Part shown: positions 11,232 to 22,437 of the stretch, in pieces
Position numbering within the stretch: the stretch's first letter is position 1
How the letters are laid out: the number at the start of each line of letters is the position of its first letter
Assembly (NCBI GenBank): GCA_964023275.1
Contig: OZ029914.1
Coordinates: 9,741,561-9,805,560, forward strand
Direction of reading: 5' to 3'
DNA length: 64,000 nt
Origin: Norana najaformis
Lineage: Eukaryota > Annelida > Clitellata > Crassiclitellata > Hormogastridae
Notes under the pieces: model-generated
What the model was told of the DNA's origin: nothing
The model's database searches: none
What the model saw: only the letters and a program-made list of their open reading frames with translations
Translations under genes and position numbers: made by a program

Positions 11232-12127
11232 TTATCTAAACTCAAAAATAAAAATTAGCCCATCTTTGTGTATTTCCTCCACAGAGTCCAACTGTCCATT
11301 GTCAGCCACAAACAGTCGACCATTTTTCTGATCCAGAAGAATCCTCCATAGACGCTGTAATTCATGTTGTTCACTTGAGAAAATTTCACTCTTAAATTCC
11401 AAATTTGAATCCAATAAGAAAACTCGACTGTTTTCTGCATCAGCAACCATCACGAATCCATTTCTATCAACGGCTAAATACACTGGACCCTTCATCTGTC
11501 CGATGGTCGATCCGCAGTCTCCACTGAATGACTTCTGAAGTTTTCCGTCTTCATTCACTACACACACTCTATGCAGATCATTTCCACTCCAGCCATGACT
11601 GACCAGAAAAAGACCATTGGTAAGTTTTATAGCATGCCATGGATAACAAACAACTGTGTCTGATGATAGGTTTATTTCACGGATCAAATGTCCATCTGGT
11701 GAATATTCGTTTAATTTATTATTATTAATAACAGTTAAAATGACATTCGATTCGTCTGTAACAGACAGACCCCATCCCCAATCGTCTCCTGTTGACCATT
11801 TCTTTATTAATTTTCCATTGGGATCAACTCTCAAGATTTCCTTCGACTGATCATAAGTTATTTTGTAATCGATGATGTATATGCATTTATTTCTGTTGCA
11901 GGATCCAATGTCCTTTGGACAAATTAATTCCTCCAATTTCCATCGACGACTAAAACTGAATTTCATCGAATCGTAAACTTCAACTTCTGAACTCCTTCGA
12001 CTCACGACAAATAATTCATTGTCTAAGATCGTCAATCCATAGATCATTTTCTCTTCTTCTTCTGCTGCTTTTACTCTGATCGTGTCAACTAAAACTGGAT
12101 CCAATTTGTATACACTTCGAAGTTTTT
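11232..12127 (-). CDS. Locus 1 exon 7: NHL-type beta-propeller
   Basis: A single terminal exon of 896 bases. It starts after TTTTCAG and ends at a TAA at 11232-11234. The roughly 298 residues include recurring blade motifs such as ILRVDPNGKLIKKWS, NEYSPDGHLIREI, GPVYLAVDRNGFVMVADAEN and RILLDQKNGRLFVADNG. The pattern (P..L.VD..G...VAD..N.RV) is the NHL repeat known from TRIM2/3/71-like proteins, and the length fits a six-bladed propeller. It matches the locus 2 terminal exon along its whole length, including the final FEFR. Confidence 0.88.
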
Positions 12128-15100
12128 CTGAAAATAAGAACAAAACCGGCAAATAATTTAAAATACTTTCAAGTGTTTTCTAAAAAAAAAGCCACTGCTA
12201 TTATATTATCACAGTATTCGAAATTCGTAATCAAACCGAGGGACATATGTTGAATTCAATGATAATCGTGAGAAAGAACCAGATAAACACAGGAAGACAT
12301 AATGATAGGCAGTTGAAAGAACAGAGAGAAAGAGAGAGAGACAAAGAGACAGCAACAGAGAGGAAGAGACAGCAACAGAAAGAGACAGCAACAGATATGG
12401 AGCGAGAAACAAAGATACACAGAGAAGACAGTGTTTTCAAGTGCATTTTCAAGGTCGTCAAGAGAAAAATGGAACGTCGTTGCATTCCGAAATACGTTAA
12501 CACAAAAGCCATACTAATATAACATGAAAGCGGAAGTCTATATCATAGTGATAAAACGACATTGCAGGAATTTTATGAAATTATTTAAAGAACATCTTTG
12601 AATCAATGAAAAACGTCAAATGTCTGATTTTAGCGTAGAGCTTACAGTTACAGACTATGCAAAGACTCGTTCAAATAACTGTTGGCCTAATTTTAGTAAT
12701 GAGCTAAATTCTTTCCACGACATCCAAAGCACAAATCCTGGATCCCGAACTCGGGGAAGATCCAAGATGACATAAATCGACAACATCAAGTCGTGGATCG
12801 AACTATCGTTTGACCAGTTATTGCAGGAGACAAGGGACAGAGGTATACATGCTACAGGGTTGTTAGTGGTGAGCCAATCCTCGGTTGGAGGACGGTTGAA
12901 ACCTGGAAAGAGCATCGGACAAATGAATCATCCAGTATATTTGGCTGTCGATGGAAATGGATTCGTGATGGTCGCTGATTTTGAGAACAGTCGGGCTTTC
13001 TAATTGGATTTAGATTTGGAATTTAAGAGAGAAATTGAAGACAAGACAAAATCGATTTTTTTAATCTCGGAATCGTCATCTAATAGAATTAGAAATGTAG
13101 TAGTTCAAGAGAACTTTGCAAAACTTATGACCAATCTTGGCTACGGCATGAAATTATAGATTAAACTTCTATACCAATCAATTTCCGAGGGCATTTCGTT
13201 TTATTCATAAGCTGCTCCATACCTTCGCTTTTGGACTCCACTTGCTTGGCTAGCTGTCCTTTCTTCTGTTTCAGTTTCTGCATGATAGTTTGCATTTGGT
13301 CTCTAACTCCTCTAACTAGACAAACACAAAGATTTTCAACTCTACAAATTATCAGCTATCGAAAGATAATTTATGCATGACAATAGGTGCCATATTTGCC
13401 TTAAAACACTATAAGTCAAAGTTAAATAAGTCATGCAGATGGTTCGCCAACCTTCTCTGATTCTCTTCATTTCCGTCACTAGAGGAAGCACAGGAGTGTA
13501 TACGCCTGTACTGATTAATGCCTGAATAAGTATTAACCTATTTAGAAACATTAACCATTATATCAATTTCAATCTAATGTATATTATATTTCTCAACATT
13601 ACTAATTCAGCATAGTTATTAGGGATTACTTGTGAGAAATTAAGGAATATTGTGCAAGAAAAACCGATTAAATTTGCCAGAAATAGGGCCTACCTAACGC
13701 AACTGATGACGGCGACAATGGATGCGACAAAGATTTGAAAACGGGATTTAGAGAACCGCAGAAAATAGAAACATTTGTATTTACCAGATTTCCCAGTACA
13801 ATGTAAAATATTTTCCAGAACTAGAAAATTTTATATATATATATATATATATATAATACGCTTTGAACTAACAGAGAAGGATGTTGATGACGATGATGAT
13901 GACGATGATGGTGGTGGTGGTGGTGGTGGTGGTGGTGATGCTGTTGATAAACTGAGAAACACAATTTAAACTGGAAATGACGCACAAACAGAGAAACGAA
14001 CAGAAACCGAGCAACAAATGTAACAAGACAAAAAGAAGCCCGGCTGGTGTTCTTGAGCGCAGGTTCGAGGACGTTTAGCTTCAAGTGTGGAACGCCTTCA
14101 CTTCGTGCAATTCCGTTCAACGATGGCGAAATACTACTACTAGAGCAATCTGAGGTAGAAATCGTGAATGTCATTATTAAGTCGTGTGAGAAAACCACGG
14201 AACCATGTGTGGCTTGCCCCTTCTCTGGTATGTTGCCGTTTCCACAACACGCTGCAAGCCTTCTCTATTCTGGGCACATCTCCAGGCCGCATGATGTCCG
14301 ATATTCACTGGGGAAGGTCGGACTCCACCACTATTGTCCACGTGTCGCGAGGGCGTCCAGCTGGTCTCTTCCATCCTCTTGGGGGCCAAATTCATAGCCG
14401 CAGAGCTCAGGCATTGTCCTGTTCGCTGTCGTTAAGCGAGATGTGTCGTGACAGCAGATCATCTTATCTTGTTAGGATCATCTCAGACACATGGATGTGC
14501 ATTGCCCGTCAAAAGGCCTCATGATGATGTCAGTCGTAGATGGAATGCTTAGGGTTCTTCTCAGGCACCACTTCTGAAAGGCATCAAGCTTCGCCTAAAA
14601 GCTTTTAGTTAGCATCCAAGTCTCAGTTGCATAAAGGAGGACAGGCAGGCCTACTCCCGATGTATTGTTGCGAGTTGCTCATGCATTCCCTGCAACCAGA
14701 TTCTCTGCGACTATCTCCTTCGATATGAGAAATGAGGCAGGGAACCCTGAACCAGCTCAACCTTGTTTCCCTATTCCTTAGCGTGATCAAGATTTGGGAA
14801 TGGGTCCACTGTCGTCTGAATTTTTATCTCGATCCAGTTGATTTCTAGTCCAAATGTAAGTGTCCTCCTACCATAATCTCAAAGGACAGAACCAGGACAT
14901 CCAGCAATTTTTGGCGTCTAGGGTCACATCAATTTCGTCATGATCAGTGAACTGCTTCAACCCAATAATGCACCCGGGTTGCCTTGCTCCACTGTCTCTT
15001 CCCTGATCTTATCTGTTCGTTTTACGATCAGGGACGGATGGAGCCATTCTGCATACTTGTCGCGCTAAGCTACCCACCCTGAACCATGCCCATGTTACAC

Positions 15101-18100
15101 TATCAGTGCGTTTCAAAATTCGTTACATCTGTGTATAATTCCCTCATCAGGCCGTCTATCTTCTCCGATATTCCGTGAGACAGCATTAGCTACGGCATAA
15201 TCTTAGGCTATAAAATTTCATTGTTTTATATTTAGTTGACCAAAAGTAAGCATTTGGTAACAAAAAAGTTTAAAAGATTAAACACAAATGGTCACATGTT
15301 TTAATCTGTACCATTAATTCGTTTATTTTCTTGTGTCTGTTGCTTTGAATGACATTCCTCTACTCGCTGTAGCTCCAATTTCTGTTCGAGATTCAAACAT
15401 TTTTCTCCATTACCTGAACAACATACATTAGGATTTCATTATAATTGATCATACTGCCCACTGAAAGACAACCCAGTGACGGAATTCAGAATTTAATCAG
15501 CATTTTATGTTGTTCTGATTTTCCAGTTACTTCTGGAAACAAGAGCATACAGAATATAATGAAAGAAATACGAATTGCGACAATTAAACTTATTGAGACT
15601 TAATTTTGTCAATTTACATGCCATTTGCATAGCTCTTTAATACCCAATCTTATCCTGCACGGTTTTTTTTTAGCAAGTATTGCTCACAAGATAAACTTCT
15701 GACAAAAAATATAAAAAAGATGAACACATATTTTCTTCACATGGTGCAAAAAGCATTTATTTATAAACAAATTAAATACAAAAAAATTAAAACCATAAAG
15801 CAAAAATGTACATATAAATTGAAAACGTACAGCAAAATATGCATTCTATAGATTTACCTTATAATTAATCTGTTCAAGTAGTGCTAAAAATTAGTTCCAT
15901 TAAATGCCGTAGAAAAGCAAACAATAATAAGTGGACGTACCTTCAGTAATGTCAATGCTGTTCAGCCGATCAATGATTTCGCGAAAAGTAGGTCTGCTCT
16001 TTTTATTTTTGTGCATACAGCCTAAAATATACCAGAGCTAATTTGTTTCGAAAGTAAAAGAAGCACTTTTTTAAAAACTGCAAAGGAACTTAAAACGATT
16101 CCACTTTTGTCAATGGATTATCGGCTGATTCGTACATAAATTTTGTTTGTAAATGAGTTGACTATTGAAACACTATAGGTTCTTTAGAATTTAGAAGACT
16201 AGTCCTTTCCACTGGTCAGTTGATTTATGCAAATCTCAGGTTTGGCCGTATTTCTGTTTCTGTAGTGACAAATTTTATTGGCTGCTTCTGTACAGAAGCA
16301 ATGGGAAAAAACGTCCCAAACAGATTGGTTGGTAGTGCTTAATGTACAACCACGCCTTATGGAGCTCTATTGCCTCCGTATGACTTGGTTGCAGATAATG
16401 TGAACTTACAATTCAAGGTCAATCGATTGCATTGATGGAAATAAATTTAGCAGGGCTATGATCTTTATGGATTACACTGGCCAACAGAAAAATTTTTTTT
16501 TCTTGTTGCCTTCGGTTTTAGACCTGTTCTTGGGGTAATTTTGGGCGCTGATTCAGAAAATGTCATTGGATTGAGTGCATCAGGTCTAGTTTCTCAGATA
16601 TCGTCGATTTTGTAAAGAAAACCCAGTCCACTCTTTAAACGATGTCTTTGACAAAACTAAAATGTCATAATAAGCTTTATTTATGGCTAATTATAATTCT
16701 TGCTGATTCATATAATGCCTACATCCTTATAATGTAAAATCAGCATATCTTGCCGCGTGCTGAGATATTGCTGATTCAACGAAATAACTATTCCGTAGCC
16801 TACAGCTTACTCAGCACTAAATTCATGGCCTCATTTAGAATTTATTTGTGCTTATACAGCGTTTCATGGTTTCGAACTATGTAAATAGATTATGCTGAAG
16901 TCAGCATTTATAGCCTATATAAACCGCCTCCTGAAAGCTAGAGCAGCCGCAGTCGTCTTAGGGCAAATTAAGAGTTGGTCGCAAGAACAATCTGTGAATG
17001 TGAGCATTAAATAACTACATGTTCTTACTATTTTTTAGGTTAGTCATTTAATTCCTCAGATGCGAACATCCTTAAGGTTATGGCTACTTCCAGACTGAGC
17101 TGCATTAACCATCCAGACATATTCTGCTACATTTGTGGGGAATACACACTAAAAGCAACCAGGAAACCGATTTCTGAGTTTGTAAAAAGAGCATATGTAG
17201 GTTATTTTGGTGTCAAACTTGGAGATCAAGATAAGCAATGGGCTCCTCATACAGCATGCAAAACTTGTATTGAACAATTGCGCCACTGGACTATTGGAAA
17301 GAGAAGCTGCCTGAAATTTGGTGTACCGATGGTTTGGAGGGAACAGATAAACCACTTCGACGACTGTTACTTTTGTATGGTTAATATGATAGGCATCAAT
17401 CGAAATAATCGTCACAAGTTGTCTTACCCTGATATACCTTCAGCCAGGAGACCTGTTCCGCATTCGGATATTGTACCAGTTCCACCTTTTCGCGAACTAC
17501 CTCAGCTCTCAGACGATGACACTTGCATGTCCAATATCGGACAAGATGACGAAAGTGAAGAAAGTGGGGGCAGTGACAGTGATTTCCAATAAACTTCACA
17601 CAGTGAACGTTTTGACCAAAAAGAGTTGAGTGATCTGATCAGGGACTTAAATCTTTCCAAAGAGTCCTCTGAATTGCTTGCGTCCAGACTAAAGGAAAAG
17701 AATGCACTTCAGCCTGGAACGAAAATTACAATTTATAGAAACAGAGAAAAGGATTTGCTGCCATTCGCCGACCGAAGACAACAACCTAGTATTCTGTAAT
17801 GACATCAGCAACTTATTGAAGAAAATTGGTCTGTCGGATTACAGCCCAGATGAGTGGCGTCTTTTTATCGACAGCTGTTCAAAACGTAGTCTGAAATGTG
17901 TGCTTTTAAATAACGGCAACAAATTTGGTTCTATTCCAATCGGTCACTCCAGCAGGATGAAAGAAGAGTACAATGCCATCTCTTTAGTACTGGAAAAGAT
18001 AAAATACAAAGAACATCAATGGGTAATTTGTGTAGACTTGAAGATGGTAAATTTCCTCCTTGGTCAACAAAGTGGCTACACAAAGTATCCCTGCTTTTTG

Positions 18101-20707
18101 TGTCTTTGGGACAGTAGAGCCAAGCATGAACATTGGACAAGAAAAGATTGGCCTTCGAGGAAAGACATGGTGGTTGGAGCTCAAAATGTAATCAAGGAAT
18201 CTTTGGTGGCACGAGATAGGATCATACTGCCACCACTACATATAAAGCTAGGCCTGATGAAAGAATTTGTCAGGGCTTTGAATAAAGAAGGTTCATGCTT
18301 CGAATACATAGTACACAAGTTACCAGGAATTACAATGGAAAAATTGAAGGCTGGAATCTTCGATGGTCCACAGATCAGGCAACTTATGAATGACCCACTT
18401 TTCATACCATCAATGAATGAAATCGAATCTTGTGCCTGGTCTTCCTTTGTTCTTGTAACTAAAAATTTTCTTGGCAACAAGAAGGCAGACAATTATGCAC
18501 AACTAGTAGAGGATATGCTTCTTCATTTCAATAAGCTTGGCTGCAACATGAGCATTAAAGTCCATTATCTCCACAGTCACTTAGATCGCTTTCCAGAGAA
18601 TCTTGGTGACTTCAGCGAAGAGCAAGGTGAAAGATTTCACGAAGACATCAAAACAATGGAAAATCGATATCAAGGAAGATGGGATGCACACATGATGGCA
18701 GACTATTGCTGGAATATTATGCGCGATTGTTCCGGCAGATGCCACACTCGGAAATCGTACAAAAGGAGCTTCTTCGGTGTCGAATGACTTGAAATTTTTA
18801 TAACAAACTTGTTCTGTTTGGTATCATATAAGTACAGTTTCAGGTACTACCATTTTCTTTTAAGTATTTGTATTATTATGTTTATTTAGTGTATCACATA
18901 ATAAATTGAGCACTACATAATTATAGCTCTAGCCTTATGTTTTATGGGCGAGCAGAGGCAAGGACTGGTATATGGCATAATGTTCTATATCTCGAAAACT
19001 AGACCTGCTGGGAGAAAACTGGTGCCTTTTCTGGAATCAGCAGGTCAAATATACCCAGAAACAGTTCTAACATTTGAGGCAACAAATTATGTGTTGGCCA
19101 GTGTTATATATGATAAGAAGATTGGCTGTTTCACATGCCAGTGTCCATGATTTAAGTGACAGGTTACCGTGAAGCAGTTCCTTATATGCGTTCGGAATGG
19201 ATTTAGCAATGGAGAGCATCAGCTGGCCAGACACAGCTTTTTTCATTATTCCTCCATCTACTAGATCTTTATGTGCAGCTCCTTTTGTCAACATCTCCCA
19301 CATCAATACACCGTAACTAAAATACAACATATAAGCAAAAATCATTTGTATTGTAAAAAGAGAAAATGTTGTAAGTCATGTCCTATAATAACATAAAAAT
19401 TAACATTCTTTACATTACACGACATTTTGGGAGAAAAGTAGAAAGAATAGGTACAACTTTAAATGCTCAAACAACTGTAAACAAATAACAGATTAAGCGA
19501 ATTCAATTGAAACACGGTTTTATTAACATTCTGAGAGGTAAACTTCAGAATCACCTCCAGACATCACTGGCTTTGGAAAATCTTTCTGACTTCAGAACTT
19601 CGGGCGCCATGTAGGCACATGTTCCTTTGAGTGACATTGTTATTGTGCGATCAAATTCTCTGACCTCATCAAAGTCTGTTATCTTGAGTCTCATCTCTTT
19701 ATGAGGCTCCATGGCATCAAAAGGCCCCATCAGCACAACTATTCAAACGAACAAGAAAAGTATAAGAATATTACTACTCAGCTGATTGGACTAGCCAACT
19801 CATTTTTTCACAATTTATTAGTATGATAAACTGGATTGTAAATTTGTTCCCTTTTCCAACTTCTGGACCCACCAGAGGAATGCAACAGACATGGCATTTT
19901 AGATCTGTGCTAAAACCAAATTTTGGCTTAAGTTAAGTCAAGAGTCAAATTGTCATTTTGAATTGCAAGGGACCCAATACTTTGGTCCATCGCCAAATCA
20001 CAAAAAGTATCCCTACATCATTGAGTTAAATACTCCAACAACCATGCATACCGGAGTCTGTAATGCATTTTACTAACTATTAATTTACAAATATCATGTA
20101 ATTATTAATAGATCAACATGCAATGACTCCATACAGAACAAGTAACACACACCTTTGCTTAAAGTAAAGTAACAGAAATTTTCGAGTTGTTCGTGTGCGA
20201 AAATGTTTTTAAATACTTTTCTCATGGCTCTAAGTTAGAAACAAGAAGTCACTTACTGTTGCTGGATTTCAAGTCTCTGTGGACAATACCCTCTTCATGT
20301 AGGTACCGCATACCTTCAGCTATCTGCCTAGCCCAATCCGAAACATCTATTTGACGATGAAATGTGACATCAGAATTATCTAACACATGCCTCAGTGAAC
20401 CACCACTGGCATATTCCATTACAAAGTATAGTGAATTTGTGCCCAAAACGACATTGTGAATTTCTATCAAGTTTTTGTGCTTCATAGAAGTCCAGATATT
20501 TCTTTGATCCTCCACTTTTTTTCTGAAATCATCACCACGTTTACCTGAACTGATCCAGATTCGCTTAAGAGCGCACTTTTTACCGTTCCATGTGAAAGGC
20601 CCATAAACCTCACCATAGGCCCCTTTGTCTATAAAGTTTTTGGAAGTTGTTACACTATCAAAGTCAAATTTTTCAAAGTTCACGTCACATTCACTAGCAG
20701 TAGCCAT
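11232..20707 (-). CDS. Kinase - coiled-coil - NHL beta-propeller protein (7-exon gene model)
   Basis: Spliced minus-strand gene, exons in order 20257-20707, 19555-19738, 19168-19316, 15941-16021, 15312-15413, 13223-13315, 11232-12127 (1956 nt, 651 aa). I placed every junction at a GT/AG pair and all phases agree. Residues about 1-290 form a protein kinase domain: Gly loop GAYGEVYG at about 29-36, lysine in CALKR, catalytic HRDLKSSN at 143-150, DFD (not DFG) at 172-174, MAPE at about 194-197 and RPTF near the end. Next come about 65 residues of Glu/Gln/Lys-rich coiled coil, then about 298 residues with NHL repeats. The start is the ATG at 20705-20707; a 5' untranslated exon edge at about 20723 is possible. 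By comparison with TKL/RIP-type kinases it should be a cytosolic signalling Ser/Thr kinase that oligomerises by its coil and binds ligand or partner by its propeller (inference). The domain order is unfamiliar to me. It is a clear paralogue of the locus at 37-61 kb over the propeller and one coil exon. Confidence 0.8.
12911..13036 (+). pseudogene. Inverted NHL-propeller fragment
   Basis: On the plus strand, inside the last intron of locus 1, about 40 codons read IGQMNHPVYLAVDGNGFVMV then ADFENSRAF, a stop, then LDLDLEFKREI. This matches one blade of the propeller exons on the opposite strand, interrupted by an in-frame TAG. It is a broken partial copy, probably left by local duplication and inversion of the propeller exon. 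No other blades are recognisable around it. Confidence 0.7.
13223..13315 (-). CDS. Locus 1 exon 6: coiled-coil module
   Basis: A 93-base phase 1-1 exon encoding VRDQMQTIMQKLKQKKGQLA and then KQVESKSE. The heptad-like spacing of hydrophobic residues indicates a coiled coil. Acceptor CTAG lies just 5' of 13315; donor GTATGG starts at 13222. The phase joins directly to the propeller exon. Confidence 0.7.
13831..13941. repeat. TA and GAT/GGT microsatellites
   Basis: A TA tract at 13831-13855 and GATGAC-GGT triplet tracts at about 13880-13941, within a locus 1 intron. Confidence 0.85.
14040..15100 (-). mobile_element. Degenerate RTE-like LINE 3' fragment
   Basis: The minus strand contains GVGLPVLLYATETWMLTKS, then WCLRRTLSIPSTTDIIM and RPAGRPRDTWTIVVESDL, separated by stops and shifts. 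These correspond to the region after the reverse transcriptase in RTE-like elements (PVLLYG(S/C)E.W, (W/C)LRR.L, GRP...W). It is much older than the intact copy at 3569. Confidence 0.6.
15312..15413 (-). CDS. Locus 1 exon 5: coiled-coil module
   Basis: A 102-base phase 1-1 exon reading GEKCLNLEQKLELQRVEE and onward, rich in Glu, Gln and Lys. It is flanked by TTCAG at about 15414 and a GTACAG donor. It is clearly similar to the locus 2 exon at 47484-47591, which reads KKCFNLEQELKLQRTEN. This supports common descent of the two loci and that both are real exons. Confidence 0.75.
15941..16021 (-). CDS. Locus 1 exon 4: end of kinase domain
   Basis: An 81-base phase 1-1 exon too short for an ORF scan. 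It encodes CMHKNKKSRPTFREIIDRL and then NSIDITE. The arginine of RPTF is the conserved subdomain XI residue of protein kinases. The acceptor TTTTAG precedes 16021 and the donor GTACGT follows 15941. It is separated from exon 3 by a 3.1-kb intron filled mostly by a transposon. Confidence 0.8.
16475..16486. repeat. Left TIR of CACTGG element copy 2
   Basis: CACTGGCCAACA preceded by the TTA duplication. An exact reverse complement is at 19092-19103. Confidence 0.82.
17080..18787 (+). pseudogene. Probable transposase of CACTGG element, copy 2 (one stop, one frameshift)
   Basis: The N-terminal part (17080-17592) has paired zinc-binding patterns: CINHPDIFCYICG, WAPHTACKTC and DDCYFC, with the conserved GKRSCLKFGVPMVWRE between them. 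It is cut by a TAA at 17590 although similarity continues. About 60 codons later the frame shifts by one base (about 17760-17790), and the C-terminal part runs to 18787. Conserved blocks there are DEWRLFIDS, VICVDLKMVNFLLG, CFLCLWDSR, LPPLHIKLGLMK and YLHSHLDRFPENLGDFSEEQ. I suggest the Asp in CVDLK and Glu in the GER block are DDE-type catalytic residues (inference). The same family occurs as uncharacterised proteins in several invertebrates, from general recollection. Confidence 0.72.
19092..19103. repeat. Right TIR of CACTGG element copy 2
   Basis: TGTTGGCCAGTG followed by the TTA duplication. Confidence 0.82.
19168..19316 (-). CDS. Locus 1 exon 3: kinase C-lobe
   Basis: Begins SYGVLMWEMLTKG, the kinase subdomain IX region, and runs to NAYKELLHG. 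The acceptor AG is at 19317-19318 and the donor GTAACC starts at 19167. The complete CACTGG-TIR transposon begins only about 60 bases downstream in the following intron, so the element narrowly missed the exon. The joined codon across to exon 4 gives LLHGCMHKNKKSRPTF, a good kinase subdomain XI. Confidence 0.85.
19555..19738 (-). CDS. Locus 1 exon 2: kinase activation segment
   Basis: Starts after acceptor AG at 19739-19740 and completes the codon begun in exon 1, giving HRDLKSSNIVLM. It holds the activation segment: ITDFDEVREF, a Thr/Ser-rich stretch, then GTCAYMAPEV. The usual DFG glycine is replaced by Asp, while the metal-binding Asp is kept. The last codons read SDVW and the phase matches exon 3, which opens with SYGVLMWE. 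Confidence 0.86.
20257..20707 (-). CDS. Locus 1 exon 1: kinase N-lobe and catalytic loop
   Basis: Encodes 150 residues plus one base. It contains the glycine-rich loop GAYGEVYG, the ATP-anchoring lysine in CALKR, a hinge FVMEYASGGSL and the catalytic loop HRDLKSSN. The upstream ATG at 20705-20707 follows a possible splice acceptor at about 20724, so an untranslated first exon may lie further upstream. The donor GTAAGT at 20251-20256 is strong. The kinase motifs are seen directly; assignment to the TKL group is inferred from the general look of the hinge and catalytic loop. Confidence 0.88.
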
Positions 20708-20723
20708 CACCAGTCAGCAGCAC

Positions 20724-22437
20724 CTATGTAAAACAATTGAAAGAGAAATATTATTAAGTCCTGGGAATTTGACCAGTACTCAGATTCAAGGTGTCATAGT
20801 TAATGTTTGCATCATTGTTATTCTACTACTCCTATCACTTGTTCCAATAAACACTACAGAGTACAAGTGATACAATAGAAACCTACATCCTTTGATTCAA
20901 GTTAGGCATCAGGATGCGTCCTAATGTTATCCTTTTAATTATCGATGCTACATATACGAATCAAGTATGTAATCTGTCACAAATACCATAGCCTAGAAAT
21001 CACTAATCCTTTCATTAGACACCTTAGATATCACCACATCATCCCTGTCCATGAGTCTTTATACTGAATGTAAATAGCAAATATCTCGTTTAAAGTCTTT
21101 CAATCAAAATAAAGCTCACGAAGATGAACCAACCCATCCTTCCTCCACAAGTTATACTTAGTCCCTCGACGCATTCGTGTTCCTTTTCAGAGGAGTCATT
21201 ATTGTGTCGAATTGTATCAATTAAACAAAAATTATCTTTTCACATATCCTTTTTTATTTAAAATAATATTTACTGAAAATTCTGAATGTCATAAATACTG
21301 AAGTAATTTTGTACAAATTTATGAACAAATGTGTTCACAATTCAGCACGGTTAGCCTAAGTATCTTTACCCTTCTGTCACATTCTCTAATTTTCTAATGG
21401 TTCAGTATATCTATAGTTGCTCCCATCATCAGGATAATTGTTCTCTGGAACGTGGGCAGCTCTGTGCTTTTCTGATTTCTGTATCCAAGAGTTGTAATAT
21501 AATCAATCAAATGATTTCGTTGGCAGTTGTTGGGCCAGACTTCATGGCTTACAATGTAGCCACGAACTCTCCAAAACTGTTTCGAATTTTGGAAAAACGA
21601 ATATTCTTCTGGCAGAGGAAAAGGCAAGCAAATCGGCCACAATTTCCGAGATCAAAGGAGCCAAATATGTAGCTGACGATGCTCGCAGTGCCGAAGAAAT
21701 AAAATTTACAACTGAATGTTTACTTTTAAAGATTTGAAAATTTGAAAAACCAGTCTACACGTATTATTTTTATATTTTAATTTTTTATATTTTAGAAACA
21801 AATGAAACTTACAATTTGAACTTACTTCAAACCATCGAATTGAAACATCAACAATCTATAAGTATTATTTATCTACGCTAGTTCAAGCCGGAAATCTTTG
21901 GTTCGGGCTGCCAATAGCTTATGATTATAGGCCTAGTAATTAAGGCACAGGTATAGGCTCAATTATTTGTACATACTGTGTGAAACATAATCTGTCAAGT
22001 TTATTTTGTATTCAAATTTTGAATGTAAACACTCCTATAGGCCTAATGTATCTGCCTGTGGAATCTGGCCCTCTGTTTTCTCGTTGATAACGTTTCGGTA
22101 AATATGCTGAGGGGTTGTGGTATAGGCTACACTGCTAATGGTTTTTGCAACTGTTGTCATTAATCACCGCCAAAACTCTGCGCAGTTACTTAACTGAAAT
22201 GAATAATAATTTCACCAGTGTATTCAGTCACAGGAGACCTACTCTTGTCATTGTTGGCATTCATAAATATTAGTGAATTTATATCAACCCCACGATAAAA
22301 GCTAGGCCTTTAATATGTAGGAATTAATTATGAAGTCCATATGACAATAATCCCACATGGGCTTCATATGTCCTACACTATTGCCTATTATGGTAGGACG
22401 TGTGAAGTTCATATGAGAATATTGTCATACGGGCATT
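20724..22437. other. Upstream flank of locus 1, no clear promoter
   Basis: AT-rich sequence 5' of the kinase gene. A splice-acceptor-like TTTTACATAG ends at 20724, so a non-coding first exon may lie here, but I cannot place it. Direct CATATGA-type repeats at 22325-22435 resemble ones at 31880-31990. Confidence 0.4.

Larger units (their letters stand above)
16475..19103 (+). mobile_element. CACTGG-TIR DNA transposon, copy 2 (complete)
   Basis: Terminal inverted repeats begin CACTGGCCAACA (16475-16486) and end TGTTGGCCAGTG (19092-19103), flanked by TTA on both sides (16472-16474 and 19104-19106). The inverted similarity continues imperfectly for roughly 150 bases, with shared islands TTGTTGCCT, GCTGATTC and CAGGTCTAGTTT. 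The element is 2629 bp and holds one coding region of about 1.7 kb. CAC termini and a 3-bp duplication are features of the CMC/EnSpm group of DNA transposons (established). Assignment of this family to that group is inference. It lies in intron 3 of locus 1, antisense to the gene. Confidence 0.8.

Noticed and set aside
12247..12522. Arg/Glu-rich 91-codon ORF as a gene
   Set aside because: Low-complexity AGAGAC-type repeat in an intron; similar degraded sequence lies in the matching intron at 38.1-38.3 kb.
16475..19103. Host exons within the transposon in locus 1 intron 3
   Set aside because: All conserved coding sequence there belongs to the element; the host exons join cleanly across it.
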